The translations under genes were made by a program, and so were the position numbers. Under the pieces are notes generated by a model that searched no databases, had not been told where the DNA came from, and saw nothing but the letters and a program-made list of their open reading frames with translations. 64,000 nt of DNA, taken from contig OY761541.1 in the NCBI GenBank assembly GCA_963664625.1, positions 1,488,001 through 1,552,000 of the forward strand, given 5' to 3'. Positions 33,847 through 41,930 of this stretch are shown here, piece by piece. Source of the DNA: CBDCFV01 sp963664625 (GTDB lineage Bacteria > Chloroflexota > Dehalococcoidia > Lucifugimonadales > UBA3495). Every line of letters starts with the position of its first letter. Positions within the stretch are counted from its first letter, which is position 1.

Positions 33847-34437
33847 TCAGGAAGACCGTGGGCCCAGCGACTCTTTCAGGTCGTCGACCACTTGGTCGCG
33901 GCTGCGGGTCTGCCAGCGCCGGCGTTGACCTATGGGCAGGTTCTCGATTTCCGGGACTATCTTCAGGGCTACGAATACCGGGCCAGGCTCATCCAGTATC
34001 TGCTGGATGTTGTTGGAAAAGTCCTCCAGGTTGTCGAAGGCGTAGGTCTTGGGATAGCCCGAACCTTGGGCTATCACTTCGTAGGCGATGTTCTTGGCGT
34101 TAGGCACCGGCTGCCCGCCGGTGGTCGCGTAGCACTCGTTGTCCAGCATGAAGTGGTAGAAGTTCTTGGGGTTTTTCTCGGCGATGGTGGGCAGCGCGCC
34201 CAAGTTCATTAGAACGTCGCCCTCCGAATCGAACAGCACCACCTTCTCGTCGGGCCGCGCCAGCGCCAAGCCCATCGCAAAGGAGGCATGGCCACCCATG
34301 GCCGGGTCGCCCAAGGGCACGTCCCTGTTCTCAATGGTACTGATCTCGTGCCAGTGGCGGCCTCCCCGACCGGGAATGACCACGGCGTTGCCCCGGTACT
34401 GCTGGAAAACCTCTAGCAGGTCTTTGGTGTCAATCAT
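33847..34437 (-). CDS. TPP-dependent decarboxylase, C-terminal (pyrophosphate-binding) subunit
   Basis: 196 residues. It carries the thiamine-diphosphate motif GDPAMGGHASFAMGLALARP then FDSEGDVLMNLGAL through NPKNFYHFMLDNECYATTGG (GDG...N type). This is the beta half of sulfopyruvate or phosphonopyruvate decarboxylase-like enzymes (ComE type). The open frame continues 24 codons upstream, but GGAG lies six bases before the ATG at 34437. The alpha half is encoded directly upstream in the same direction and the alcohol dehydrogenase directly downstream. Confidence 0.83.
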   Translation of the reverse strand: MIDTKDLLEVFQQYRGNAVVIPGRGGRHWHEISTIENRDVPLGDPAMGGHASFAMGLALARPDEKVVLFDSEGDVLMNLGALPTIAEKNPKNFYHFMLDNECYATTGGQPVPNAKNIAYEVIAQGSGYPKTYAFDNLEDFSNNIQQILDEPGPVFVALKIVPEIENLPIGQRRRWQTRSRDQVVDDLKESLGPRSS

Positions 34438-34549
34438 CTTTTTCTCCGGGTTGATAGTTCCGATCTTATAGTAGCAATCGGGGTGATTACTGAACTTAGT
34501 AACCGTCAACCAATCACTAGCAACTAATCACCGACCACTGACCACTAAC

Positions 34550-35065
34550 TCAGCGGTTGAAGCCGTGGTACTCGTCCCCCACCAACACCGCCACCGGCTG
34601 GCTGGCCTTCTCCGCCTCCTCGAAGGCCCGCGTGATGCGGGGAGCGTCGTCGTTGTTTTCCACCAAGTAATACTTGATGTTGAAGGCATTGAGGAACCGT
34701 TCCGTGTAGGTGGCCGCCGTGTCGGTGTTGTCGCCGTGGCGGGTATAGCCCCGGTAGCCGACCATGAGCACCACTGGAATGTTCATGCCCATTGCCCAAC
34801 CGCGCAGCGAGTCGCCCGACTCCATCAGGCCGGTGTTCTGTATCAGGATCACAGGCTTCGCGCCGCCCACCGACAGCCCGGCGGCGGTGGAAAAGGCCTG
34901 CCCCTCCCGGCTAACGGCAATGAGGTCCAGCGCCGGATCGGCCTCCATCAGCAGGTACAGCCAGTTGGTCTCGCTGTCCGGCAGCCATACCACGTGGGTC
35001 ACGCCGTTCTTCTTCAACTCTTCGTACACCGTCTCGGGGCTGAGTTCCGCATGTTGTTGGGTCAT
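34550..35065 (-). CDS. TPP-dependent decarboxylase, N-terminal (pyrimidine-binding) subunit
   Basis: 171 residues. It matches the alpha subunit (ComD type) of sulfopyruvate decarboxylase: HVVWLPDSETNWLYLLME, the pyrimidine-contacting VSREGQAFSTAAGLSVGGAK and ILIQNTGLMESGDSLRGWAM. A GAGGCGAGGG stretch precedes the ATG. With the next gene it would rebuild the full decarboxylase, converting sulfopyruvate to sulfoacetaldehyde or phosphonopyruvate to phosphonoacetaldehyde. The sequence alone does not separate the two substrates. Confidence 0.83.
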   Translation of the reverse strand: MTQQHAELSPETVYEELKKNGVTHVVWLPDSETNWLYLLMEADPALDLIAVSREGQAFSTAAGLSVGGAKPVILIQNTGLMESGDSLRGWAMGMNIPVVLMVGYRGYTRHGDNTDTAATYTERFLNAFNIKYYLVENNDDAPRITRAFEEAEKASQPVAVLVGDEYHGFNR

Positions 35066-35157
35066 TGCCCTCGCCTCTTAACCGTAGATTTACAGGAACG
35101 GGGTTGATTATATCCCGAAGGGGTTCGGGAGCAATAAATGAAATTTCTGTCCGCGGG

Positions 35158-35388
35158 CTATCCGCCGGCCGCACGGCTGATCGCACTAAGCAGGTGAAAG
35201 TATGACGCAATCCAGATACCAATGGACAGGCCGAAGAGGGTCAGCGCCACGCCTATGCCCCACTTCATCAGCCTTATCTCAGTGTCTTTCAATTCGGCTC
35301 CGGTCACCTTGTGCTCGACTTCGACCTCAAGTCGTGTCAGACGGTCTCTATCAGCGTCCGGCTCAGTTGGTTGCGTGGGTGTAGTCAC
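35158..35388 (-). CDS. Small membrane protein with coiled coil
   Basis: 76 residues. A charged helical N-terminus (RDRLTRLEVEVEHKVTGAEL) leads to one membrane segment (WGIGVALTLFGLSIGIWIAS). Its GTG start overlaps the stop of the upstream gene (GTGA), so translation is coupled. I do not recognise a family. Small proteins of this plan (coiled coil plus one helix) are common near mobile or defence genes. Confidence 0.6.
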   Translation of the reverse strand: MTTPTQPTEPDADRDRLTRLEVEVEHKVTGAELKDTEIRLMKWGIGVALTLFGLSIGIWIASYFHLLSAISRAAGG

Positions 35389-35654
35389 CGCAAACCTGAG
35401 GCGTCGCGCTCTCGCTGGCGACTCTCCAAATATTCACGCATTGAGACTCCCGTGGGGAAGTTGACAGTCTCGGAACTAATTGAAAGCTCTATATCGTTGG
35501 TGCCGTAAAGGGAGCGCAACTTCCTCTCCAGTTTGCGCAGGGCCTCCTCCCTGTCGGAGCCCATGCCACTAATATTGCGGTTGATAATGGAGTAGGCAAA
35601 CCACCTGGTAGCCTCCATATTATTACGGACATCAACTGGGATGACCATCGGCAT
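35385..35654 (-). CDS. Hypothetical protein, first gene of a coupled pair
   Basis: 89 residues, not recognised. It has a strand-helix-strand character (WFAYSIINRNISGMGSDREE, ALRKLERKLRSLYGTNDIEL), which could suit a small regulatory or antitoxin-like protein such as a HicB-type fold, but that is only a guess. GGGAGG lies seven bases before the ATG. It overlaps the start of the small membrane protein by four bases, so the two are an operon at the edge of the toxin-antitoxin island. Confidence 0.5.
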   Translation of the reverse strand: MPMVIPVDVRNNMEATRWFAYSIINRNISGMGSDREEALRKLERKLRSLYGTNDIELSISSETVNFPTGVSMREYLESRQRERDASGLR

Positions 35655-35904
35655 GAGGGAGCCTCCCTTGCGCGGATTCTGTTCTAAGGTGCGTCAATAA
35701 TACAGAGGGGCTGACGCAGGGACAATGTATTTGTAGATTGACATGTGGACTTATTTTCGTGCGAAGCATATATACTAGCCCCACTTCATAGTAAAACCAG
35801 CATAGGATAGACGCAAGTTATCCGAGGAGACTGGCCGGTTTCGATTGAAACCGGGAATCGCTCCGGCCACAATTACGACAGACTATAATTGACGTCCCGA
35901 CTGC

Positions 35905-35952
35905 TTGCGAAAAGCCAACAGACGGGAGGAAAGAGTTTACTATGGCGATTAA
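35905..35952 (+). pseudogene. 3' remnant of a brnT toxin gene
   Basis: The frame LRKANRREERVYYGD plus stop equals the end of the intact BrnT at 36863 (LRKANRRESRVYDRQET) and overlaps the next brnA start in the same way. The rest of this toxin gene is gone. The stretch 35655-35904 shows no coding frame. Confidence 0.7.
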
Positions 35953-36265
35953 CAAGCACGAAATCATCAGATGTACTCCAGAAGAGGACGCCATCATCAA
36001 TGCCCAAATCGCTGCTGACCCAGACGATTTTGAGTGGACCGAAGAGCATTCCTTCAATGCCGTGACCACCCCGGAACTGCTGGCCCTACATCCCCATTAC
36101 TCGAAGCTGTCCCAATTCGCCCACATCAAGCCAGCTACGTCGATAAAAGTCGGTATAGACCCCGATATTGCCAAGTATTTCTACAAAGATGGCGGCCATT
36201 GGAAAAGACTCCTGAACCAGTTCCTCCGCGATGCCGTGTTCGGCAACGGCAATGCAGGCGAATAG
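35942..36265 (+). CDS. brnA: BrnA-like antitoxin, orphan copy
   Basis: 107 residues. A flexible acidic N-terminus (TPEEDAIINAQIAADPDDFE) is followed by the DNA-binding C-terminus SIKVGIDPDIAKYFYKDGGH, typical of BrnA (V-x-x-x-L-D-P-D-x-x-x-x-F). BrnA neutralises the BrnT ribonuclease and represses the operon through this ribbon-helix-helix domain. GGGAGG is 14 bases upstream. Its toxin is reduced to a remnant, so this copy is an orphan. It is close in sequence to the intact brnA at 36844, showing a local duplication. Confidence 0.8.
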   Translation: MAINKHEIIRCTPEEDAIINAQIAADPDDFEWTEEHSFNAVTTPELLALHPHYSKLSQFAHIKPATSIKVGIDPDIAKYFYKDGGHWKRLLNQFLRDAVFGNGNAGE

Positions 36266-36281
36266 CGGCGCCTCACCCGGT

Positions 36282-36347
36282 ATGCCAACCTACCCCCACA
36301 TAGAGCGTTACTACGCAGAGAAATATGAAAAGAGAGGCAAGCGCACA
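36282..36347 (+). pseudogene. Duplicated 5' end of the restriction-modification gene
   Basis: MPTYPHIERYYAEKYEKR is read here, the same opening as the enzyme starting at 37186 (MPTYPHIERYHAYLAE), and it follows brnA at about the same distance (16 bases). It runs straight into the DUF433 gene, so only about ten codons of homology remain. Confidence 0.65.
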
Positions 36348-36578
36348 ATGGACTGGGAGAAGTGTCCGGCAGTCGAAAGCGTGCCCGGAAAGCTCGGCGG
36401 GGCTTGGGTGTTTACCAGGACCCGTGTGCCGGTCTCAGCCCTGTTCGGGAACCTGGCAGCCGGAGCCACCATTGAAGAGTTCCTGGACTGGTTTCTAGGA
36501 GTGGAGAAGTGGCAAGTAAACGCCGTGCTGGAGCACGTGGTGGCCGACCTTGACGCCGACATTTTGGCTGAAGCCTGA
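36348..36578 (+). CDS. DUF433 antitoxin-like protein
   Basis: 76 residues with the DUF433 signature: GGAWVFTRTRVPVSALFGNL, AAGATIEEFLDWFLGVEKWQ and VNAVLEHVVADL. These winged-helix proteins usually act as antitoxins and repressors beside VapC-like or DUF5615 toxins. Here no such toxin follows; brnT starts 18 bases later. The ATG at 36348 has AGAGAGG ten bases upstream. It may be a leftover of another toxin-antitoxin pair that landed in the duplicated brnA region. Confidence 0.8.
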   Translation: MDWEKCPAVESVPGKLGGAWVFTRTRVPVSALFGNLAAGATIEEFLDWFLGVEKWQVNAVLEHVVADLDADILAEA

Positions 36579-36596
36579 ACCAGAGTTTACGGTAAT

Positions 36597-36863
36597 ATGC
36601 TCTATGAATGGGACGATGCAAAGCGGATTGAGACCCTGGCAGCCCGTGGAGTGGATTTCACGGAAATATACAATTTCGATTGGGACACCGCGGATACCCG
36701 CCTCAGCTACAGAAACGATGAAGTGCGCCAGGTCAGCTTAGGCATGATAGGAAATCGCCTGTATCATGTAGTATGGGTCTGGCGCGGCGAAAACAGGCGA
36801 ATTATCAGCTTGAGGAAAGCCAACAGACGGGAGAGCAGAGTGTATGACCGACAAGAAACGTAA
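36597..36863 (+). CDS. brnT: BrnT family ribonuclease toxin
   Basis: 88 residues, the normal length. It has the BrnT pattern LYEWDDAKRIETLAARGVDF, then YNFDWDTADTRLSYRNDEVR, then RIISLRKANRRE at the end. BrnT is a RelE-fold ribonuclease that halts translation until bound by BrnA. Key residues of the BrnT active region (the Arg and Glu-rich C-terminus RRIISLRKANRRESRVY) are present. The stop overlaps brnA by 20 bases, the standard coupled arrangement. Confidence 0.88.
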   Translation: MLYEWDDAKRIETLAARGVDFTEIYNFDWDTADTRLSYRNDEVRQVSLGMIGNRLYHVVWVWRGENRRIISLRKANRRESRVYDRQET

Positions 36864-37170
36864 AATCATCATCCCTTCCCTGGAAGAGGACGCCATCATC
36901 AACGCCCAAATCGCCGCTGGCGACCCGGACGAACGCGAGTGGACCGATGAGGATTTCTTCAACGCCGTGACCACCCCGGAATTGCTGGCCTTACACCCTG
37001 AACACGCAAAGGACCCCGGATTCTCCCACATCAAGCCAGCGAAGTCGATCAAAGTCGGTATAGATCCCGATATTGCTTGGCATTTCTACAAAGATGGCGG
37101 CCATTGGAAAACACGCCTGAACCAGTTCCTCCGCGATGCCGTGTTCGGCAACGGCGATGCGGGCGAATAG
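36844..37170 (+). CDS. brnA: BrnA family antitoxin
   Basis: 108 residues, paired with the preceding toxin. It has the N-terminal toxin-binding segment (PSLEEDAIINAQIAAGDPDE) and the C-terminal ribbon-helix-helix SIKVGIDPDIAWHFYKDGGH, then WKTRLNQFLRDAVFGNGDAG. It should autorepress the operon. The restriction-modification gene starts 15 bases after its stop and may share the transcript. Confidence 0.88.
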   Translation: MTDKKRKIIIPSLEEDAIINAQIAAGDPDEREWTDEDFFNAVTTPELLALHPEHAKDPGFSHIKPAKSIKVGIDPDIAWHFYKDGGHWKTRLNQFLRDAVFGNGDAGE

Positions 37171-37185
37171 GGGCGTCTCGCGCTC

Positions 37186-40100
37186 ATGCCAACCTATCCC
37201 CACATAGAACGCTACCACGCCTATCTTGCCGAACTGATTGAGGCCGGCGGCTCGGATAACGAGCTGAACATCCGCCCCGCCTTCCAGAACTGCCTTGCCG
37301 CCTACTGCAACGACCACCGGGAGCGACTGACCCTGGTGCCCGAGTTGCCCGGACCGGGCGGCGTCCCCGACGGCACCGTCAAGGACTCCCTCCGCATGGC
37401 CCGGGGCTACTGGGAGGCCAAGGACACCGACGACAACCTGGACAACGAAATCCAAGCCAAGTTCAACCGCGGCTACCCTCAAGACAACATCATCTTCGAG
37501 GACTCCCGCACCGCCGTCCTGGTCCAAAACCGGGAAGTGGCCATGCGGGTGGACATGTCCCGGCCCGCCGACCTGCACCGGCTCATCACCCGCTTCCTCA
37601 ACTACGAACTGCCGGAGATCGAGGAGTTCCGACAAGCCCGCCAGCAGTTCGCCGCCGACCTGCCCTCTGTGCTGGAAAACCTGCGCCAAGCCATCGCCGA
37701 GGCCGAGGCGGGCAACGCCGACTACCGGGAAGGCGTCGCCCGGTTCCTCGAGCTTTGCCACCGCAGCATCGGCCCGGCGGTGTCAGAGGCCGACGTGCGG
37801 GAGATGTTGCTCCAGCACATCCTGACCCAGGACATCTTCCTGCGGGTCTTCGCCGAGGACCAGTTCCACCGCGAGAACAACATCGCCCGCCAACTGTCGG
37901 CCTTGGAGCAGACCTTCTTCACCGGCGATGTGCGCCGCCAAGCCATCGACCGCCTCCGCGCCTACTACGGGGCCATCGGCCGCGCCGCCGATGAGATAGC
38001 CGAATACGCTGAGAAGCAGAAGTTCCTCAAGGCCATCTACGAGGACTTCTACAAAGCCTACAACCCCGCCGCCGCCGACCGCTTGGGCGTGGTCTACACC
38101 CCCAACGAAGTAGTGGACTTCATCATCCGGGGCGCGGACCACCTGCTGCAGAAGCACTTCGGGCGCGGCTTGGCCGACGACAACGTGCAGATTCTCGACC
38201 CGGCCACCGGCACCGGCACCTTCGTCACTAGCCTCATCGACTACCTGCCCGCCAACCGGCTGGAGCACAAGTACCGCCACGAAATCCACGCCAACGAAGT
38301 CGCCATCCTGCCCTACTACATCGCCAACCTCAACATCGAGTACAGCTACCGGGAGCGGACGGGACGGTACTTGGAGTTCCCAAACCTCTGCTTCGTGGAC
38401 ACCCTGGACAACATGGACTGGCAGCAGTCCGGCGCAACCGGCGGCGCCGTCACCCGCCAAGGCGCATTCAACCTCGGCGGCCTGTCCGAGGAAAACTGGA
38501 TTCGCGTCCAAGAGCAGAACGAAAAGCCCATCAGCGTCATCATCGGCAACCCGCCCTACAACGACAGCCAGAGCAACTGGAACGAATTCAACCCCAACCG
38601 CCAATATACCGAGATAGACCGGCGCATCCGCGACACTTATGTCAAGGAAGGCACCGCCCAGAAGACCCACCAGTACGATATGTACAAGCGGTTCATCCGC
38701 TGGGCGTCGGACCGTCTGGCCGACGACGGCATCATCGGGTTCGTCACCAACCGCGCCTACCTTGACGCCCGGCAGGATGACGGCTTTCGCAAGATCGCCT
38801 CCGAAGAATTTACCGACATTTATGTGCTCGACCTTGGTTCGGACGTGCGCCGCAACCCCAAGATTTCCGGCACAACCCACAACGTCTTTGGCATCCAGAC
38901 CGGTGTCGCCGTCGGCTTTTTCGTGCGCGACAAGTCCCGCCGAGGCGAGTGCAACATCCACTACGCCCGCCGTGAGGACGCAGAGGTTGCTACGGACAAG
39001 CTGGCTTATTTGCGTAGTGCGATGCTGGATGAAATCGCCTTTGCCGACATAGCGCCCGACGCCAAGAACAACTGGCTCAACCAGTCCAACCCACACTTCG
39101 ATAACCTGATGCCCCTCGTGGACAGGCAGACCAAACGTGCTAAGACTCCCGGTGACGGGCGAGCCGTATTCGATATGTTCTCCAACGGAGCAAAAACCAA
39201 CCGTGACGAATGGGTGTACGACTTTAGTCTAGCCAACTTGCGCGACAAAATTTTGTTCTTTACAGACGTCTACAACGGCCTTTTGGACCGGGATGAAAAG
39301 GAGTATGACCCTACAATTAAATGGAGTAGTACACTGCGCGATAGGTTCCATCGCAGTGAACGGATAGTGTACAACGATGCAAATCGAATTGAATCTGTGT
39401 ATCGTCCGTTTGTCTTGATGCACCATTTTACGGACATGGCACTGAATGACAGACTCACTCGAAACCATTACGAAATCTTTGGCCCGGACTTGAAACATCC
39501 CAACAAGGTTATCTGTTTCTCAGGCGTTGCCTCGTCTAAGCCCTTTCAGGCGCTGGCAATAGACAGGCTGTTCGGCTTTGACACGCTCGAAAAGACCCAA
39601 TGCCTCCCCCTCTACCGCTACACGGCGGAGGGCGAGCGGGTCAGCAACATCACCGAGTGGGCCATCCGCCACATCAACGACCACTACCGGAAAGAATGGG
39701 GCGTCGACTACGCGCAACTTGCCGGGGAGGACGGCATCACCGCCGAGGACATCTTCGCCTACACCTACGCCGTGCTCCACGACCCGGTGTACCGCCAGAA
39801 GTACGAGGTTGACCTGTTGCGGGAGTTTCCCCGGCTGCACTTCCAGAAGGACTTCGCGGCGTGGGCGGAGTTGGGCCGGGAGTTGCTGGACCTGCACATC
39901 GGCTTCGAGTCGGCCGATCCGTATCCGCTGGAACGGGTGGACAAGTCCGGTCCCGCAGGCAAGGCGGTGCTGCGGGCCGACAAGGAGCGGAGCGTTATCA
40001 TCCTCGACGGCAAGACCAGTCTCAGCGGAGTGCCCTACGAGGCATGGGAATACCGCCTCGGCAACCGGTCGGCACTGGAGTGGGTGCTGGACCAGTACAA

Positions 40101-40383
40101 GGAGCGCACCCCCCGCGACCCGACCATCCGGGAGCGGTTCAACACCTACCGCTTCGCCGACCACAAGGAACGGGTGATTGACCTGCTCCGGCGCGTCTGC
40201 ACCGTCAGCGTCGAGACGGCGAGTATTGTTGACCGGCTGGACCTGCTGACCGACATTGATCCCGACGAGGGCCTGGACTTGCGCCCCGAATTCGCCGCCG
40301 GGTTGCAAGCATCCATCGACGCACGGGCGGCGGGTGAACCCACGATCCCCTGGGAGGAAGTGAAACGACGGCTTGGCCTGTAA
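37186..40383 (+). CDS. Single-chain restriction-modification enzyme (Type ISP / IIG-like N6-adenine methyltransferase with nuclease)
   Basis: 1065 residues. A likely PD-(D/E)XK nuclease lies at the N-terminus (PDGTV at 61-65, then YWEAK with Glu77 and Lys79). The methyltransferase has motif I DPATGTGTF (338-346) and catalytic NPPY (455-458), with YTPNEVVDFI before motif I. The C-terminus resembles the Type ISP specificity domain (GFESADPYPLERV, then YRLGNRSALEWVLDQYKE). LlaBIII-type enzymes also carry a helicase and exceed 1500 residues; I see none here, so this is a compact form. It follows brnTA by 15 bases and abuts a RelE-like toxin. The codon pattern changes near 39000-39550, toward lower GC, within the methyltransferase/target-recognition part. 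Confidence 0.87.
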   Translation: MPTYPHIERYHAYLAELIEAGGSDNELNIRPAFQNCLAAYCNDHRERLTLVPELPGPGGVPDGTVKDSLRMARGYWEAKDTDDNLDNEIQAKFNRGYPQDNIIFEDSRTAVLVQNREVAMRVDMSRPADLHRLITRFLNYELPEIEEFRQARQQFAADLPSVLENLRQAIAEAEAGNADYREGVARFLELCHRSIGPAVSEADVREMLLQHILTQDIFLRVFAEDQFHRENNIARQLSALEQTFFTGDVRRQAIDRLRAYYGAIGRAADEIAEYAEKQKFLKAIYEDFYKAYNPAAADRLGVVYTPNEVVDFIIRGADHLLQKHFGRGLADDNVQILDPATGTGTFVTSLIDYLPANRLEHKYRHEIHANEVAILPYYIANLNIEYSYRERTGRYLEFPNLCFVDTLDNMDWQQSGATGGAVTRQGAFNLGGLSEENWIRVQEQNEKPISVIIGNPPYNDSQSNWNEFNPNRQYTEIDRRIRDTYVKEGTAQKTHQYDMYKRFIRWASDRLADDGIIGFVTNRAYLDARQDDGFRKIASEEFTDIYVLDLGSDVRRNPKISGTTHNVFGIQTGVAVGFFVRDKSRRGECNIHYARREDAEVATDKLAYLRSAMLDEIAFADIAPDAKNNWLNQSNPHFDNLMPLVDRQTKRAKTPGDGRAVFDMFSNGAKTNRDEWVYDFSLANLRDKILFFTDVYNGLLDRDEKEYDPTIKWSSTLRDRFHRSERIVYNDANRIESVYRPFVLMHHFTDMALNDRLTRNHYEIFGPDLKHPNKVICFSGVASSKPFQALAIDRLFGFDTLEKTQCLPLYRYTAEGERVSNITEWAIRHINDHYRKEWGVDYAQLAGEDGITAEDIFAYTYAVLHDPVYRQKYEVDLLREFPRLHFQKDFAAWAELGRELLDLHIGFESADPYPLERVDKSGPAGKAVLRADKERSVIILDGKTSLSGVPYEAWEYRLGNRSALEWVLDQYKERTPRDPTIRERFNTYRFADHKERVIDLLRRVCTVSVETASIVDRLDLLTDIDPDEGLDLRPEFAAGLQASIDARAAGEPTIPWEEVKRRLGL

Positions 40384-40650
40384 GTGCAGTACGAGGTTGA
40401 GTTAAGCCCCCGGGCACAAGCCGGTTTGTCCCGTTTAGACTCGGGGCCAGCAAAGCGTTTGAGCGATAAGATTGACTGGCTGGCCGAAAACGCCGAATCG
40501 GTCCGCCATGAGGCGATGACCGGACAGTTTACGGGAATGTTCAGGATCAGGGCCGGTGACTACCGCGCCGTCTATGAACTCGACCGGGACAACCGCAAAA
40601 TATTCATTGACTCAGTGGGACATCGCAGCGAAGTGTACCGTCGCCGGTAA
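40384..40650 (+). CDS. RelE/ParE family toxin
   Basis: 88 residues: YEVELSPRAQAGLSRLDSGP, a central helix DKIDWLAENAESVRHEAMTG, then FRIRAGDYRAVYELDRDNRK and VGHRSEVYRR, the RelE/ParE superfamily fold. Toxins of this family cut mRNA on the ribosome or block gyrase. The GTG start follows the stop of the restriction-modification gene with no base in between, so it must be translated by coupling. No antitoxin gene is next to it on either side. Confidence 0.83.
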   Translation: MQYEVELSPRAQAGLSRLDSGPAKRLSDKIDWLAENAESVRHEAMTGQFTGMFRIRAGDYRAVYELDRDNRKIFIDSVGHRSEVYRRR

Positions 40651-40680
40651 CCCCCGCCGGTAACCATAATACCCCCAACG

Positions 40681-40740
40681 GTTTCTGGTGGTATGTCCCT
40701 CAGATAACCCCTCAAGGAGCGTGACAAAGCTATGCCCCCA
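40681..40740 (+). repeat. Copy A of the Nudix-leader repeat
   Basis: About 60 bases nearly identical to 43888-43948, covering GTATGTCCCTCAGATAACCC, AAGGAGCGTGAC and the start ATGCCCCCA. It supplies the ribosome site and first codons of the following membrane-protein gene. Confidence 0.85.
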
Positions 40741-41484
40741 ATGGTGTCGCCCGGAATGGTTAGGGGTTGGGTGGTAGCGGTTGTCACGGTTGTTGCTGTG
40801 TTCTGGCTGTCCGAGCCGATAGGGTCGGTAGAGGCTCAGGAAGGCATTCCGACATCGGTTACGACATCGGCCACTGGAACTGTTTACGTGTGGGCGCGGA
40901 CTGCGGCAGCCGTTGCCACCGTTGTGGCAGTTGGGCTGGGCGGGATTTTCGCTTGGCGCAGGGGCATAATATTCCGCCATCAACAGCCACACGTCACCAT
41001 TACTCACGACATCACTCATCGCCGCATTAGCCCAGAATACGTACACCTCGAGATAGCGGTAACTTTACACAACACTTCACGAGTGAAGACAGAGTTTCGA
41101 GACGGTCTCTTTAGCGTAGAGCAGCTTGCGCCGTTGACTGACGAACACGTTGAACAGTCCTTTGCCAAGGCTTTCGTTTACGCTGAAAAATATGAGTCCC
41201 CAGAGTGGTTTCTCTTGAAAGAGCTCAGACTCGAATGGGGTCGAGATGTACTTGTGGTTGAACCCGGAGAGAAAGCCGTTGAAACATACGAATATATTGT
41301 TCCTGACTACATTGAGTCTGTGATAGTCTCAACCCATTACTGCAATGTACGTGTTTTCGGCAAGATTCCCGTTGGGACTGACCTTAGATACGCGGAGAGA
41401 AAAAGTAAACTGGGGTTCTGGCAGGCTTCAGGCGTCACTGGTTGGACAAAGACTACGGCGCACGATATAGTGAGTTCAAGTTAA
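40732..41484 (+). CDS. Unknown membrane-anchored protein
   Basis: 250 residues, not recognised. Two hydrophobic segments lie near the N-terminus (VVAVVTVVAVFWLSEPIG and AAAVATVVAVGLGGIFAW) with a short loop between. About 165 soluble residues follow, with beta-rich blocks such as HITHRRISPEYVHLEIAVTL. The start and ribosome site (AAGGAG) come from the Nudix-leader repeat: the first codons ATG CCC CCA are the same as in the Nudix gene. The body is lower in GC than its neighbours, which suggests a transferred cargo gene fused to a host leader. Confidence 0.6.
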   Translation: MPPMVSPGMVRGWVVAVVTVVAVFWLSEPIGSVEAQEGIPTSVTTSATGTVYVWARTAAAVATVVAVGLGGIFAWRRGIIFRHQQPHVTITHDITHRRISPEYVHLEIAVTLHNTSRVKTEFRDGLFSVEQLAPLTDEHVEQSFAKAFVYAEKYESPEWFLLKELRLEWGRDVLVVEPGEKAVETYEYIVPDYIESVIVSTHYCNVRVFGKIPVGTDLRYAERKSKLGFWQASGVTGWTKTTAHDIVSSS

Positions 41485-41517
41485 TTTGTACTGAACAGAG
41501 TAGAGAGTGTCGGAAGG

Positions 41518-41697
41518 ATGTCAACGAAGAACGACTCCAATGAAAAAAACCGCATCGTAGTTTGGAGCGGGAGTAGAGGTGAACCAAAAGCGGTAGGCCA
41601 GCAGGTTGCTATAGACCCGGATCATCCCAAGCCTCCCGGCATCAACCCGAAGGCGACTCCCACCTCTAGCGGCAAGAAGGCCGATAACAATCCTTAG
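41518..41697 (+). CDS. Small hypothetical protein (59 residues)
   Basis: A short frame reading MSTKNDSNEKNRIVVWSGSR and ending DPDHPKPPGINPKATPTSSG plus a Lys-rich tail. It is hydrophilic and probably disordered. GGAAGG touches the ATG, closer than ideal. It lies 33 bases after the membrane protein and ends before a strong terminator, so the two form a small operon. No family is recognised. Confidence 0.45.
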   Translation: MSTKNDSNEKNRIVVWSGSRGEPKAVGQQVAIDPDHPKPPGINPKATPTSSGKKADNNP

Positions 41698-41727
41698 ATA
41701 CGGTTGGCCACCTATAGCTACCTATGC

Positions 41728-41770
41728 GCCTGGGCAACACTTGCGGTTGCCCAGGCGTTTTGTCTTTTCG
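41728..41770 (+). terminator. Rho-independent terminator
   Basis: An eleven-base-pair perfect stem GCCTGGGCAAC / GTTGCCCAGGC with a seven-base loop, followed by GTTTTGTCTTTT. The T-rich tail is the start of repeat copy B. Confidence 0.85.
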
Positions 41771-41915
41771 CGCTGCCGGCTACCCGCATAGACGACTAAT
41801 CCCCCGTGAATTTCTGATGGCACATCCCCACAGTCACTCCATCAAGGAGCGTGACAAGCTACGCCCCCACCGGAACGTACAACACCGGTTACAACGTTGG
41901 CGTGGGCGGGGCCGT
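41755..41915 (+). pseudogene. Copy B of the Nudix-leader repeat with a dead Nudix 5' end
   Basis: Matches 43834-43996 from GCGTTTTGTCTTTTCGC through the ribosome site and the first ~20 Nudix codons (ending near GTGGGCGG). The start codon has become ACG and a base is missing in the coding part, so it is a decayed fragment. It ends where the SWIM gene region begins. Confidence 0.85.
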
Positions 41916-41930
41916 CCACTGACTTGATAT

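Noticed and set aside
35737..35780. Possible promoter with TTGACA and TATATACT upstream of the orphan brnA
   Set aside because: The two boxes are 25 bases apart, too far for one sigma-70 promoter.
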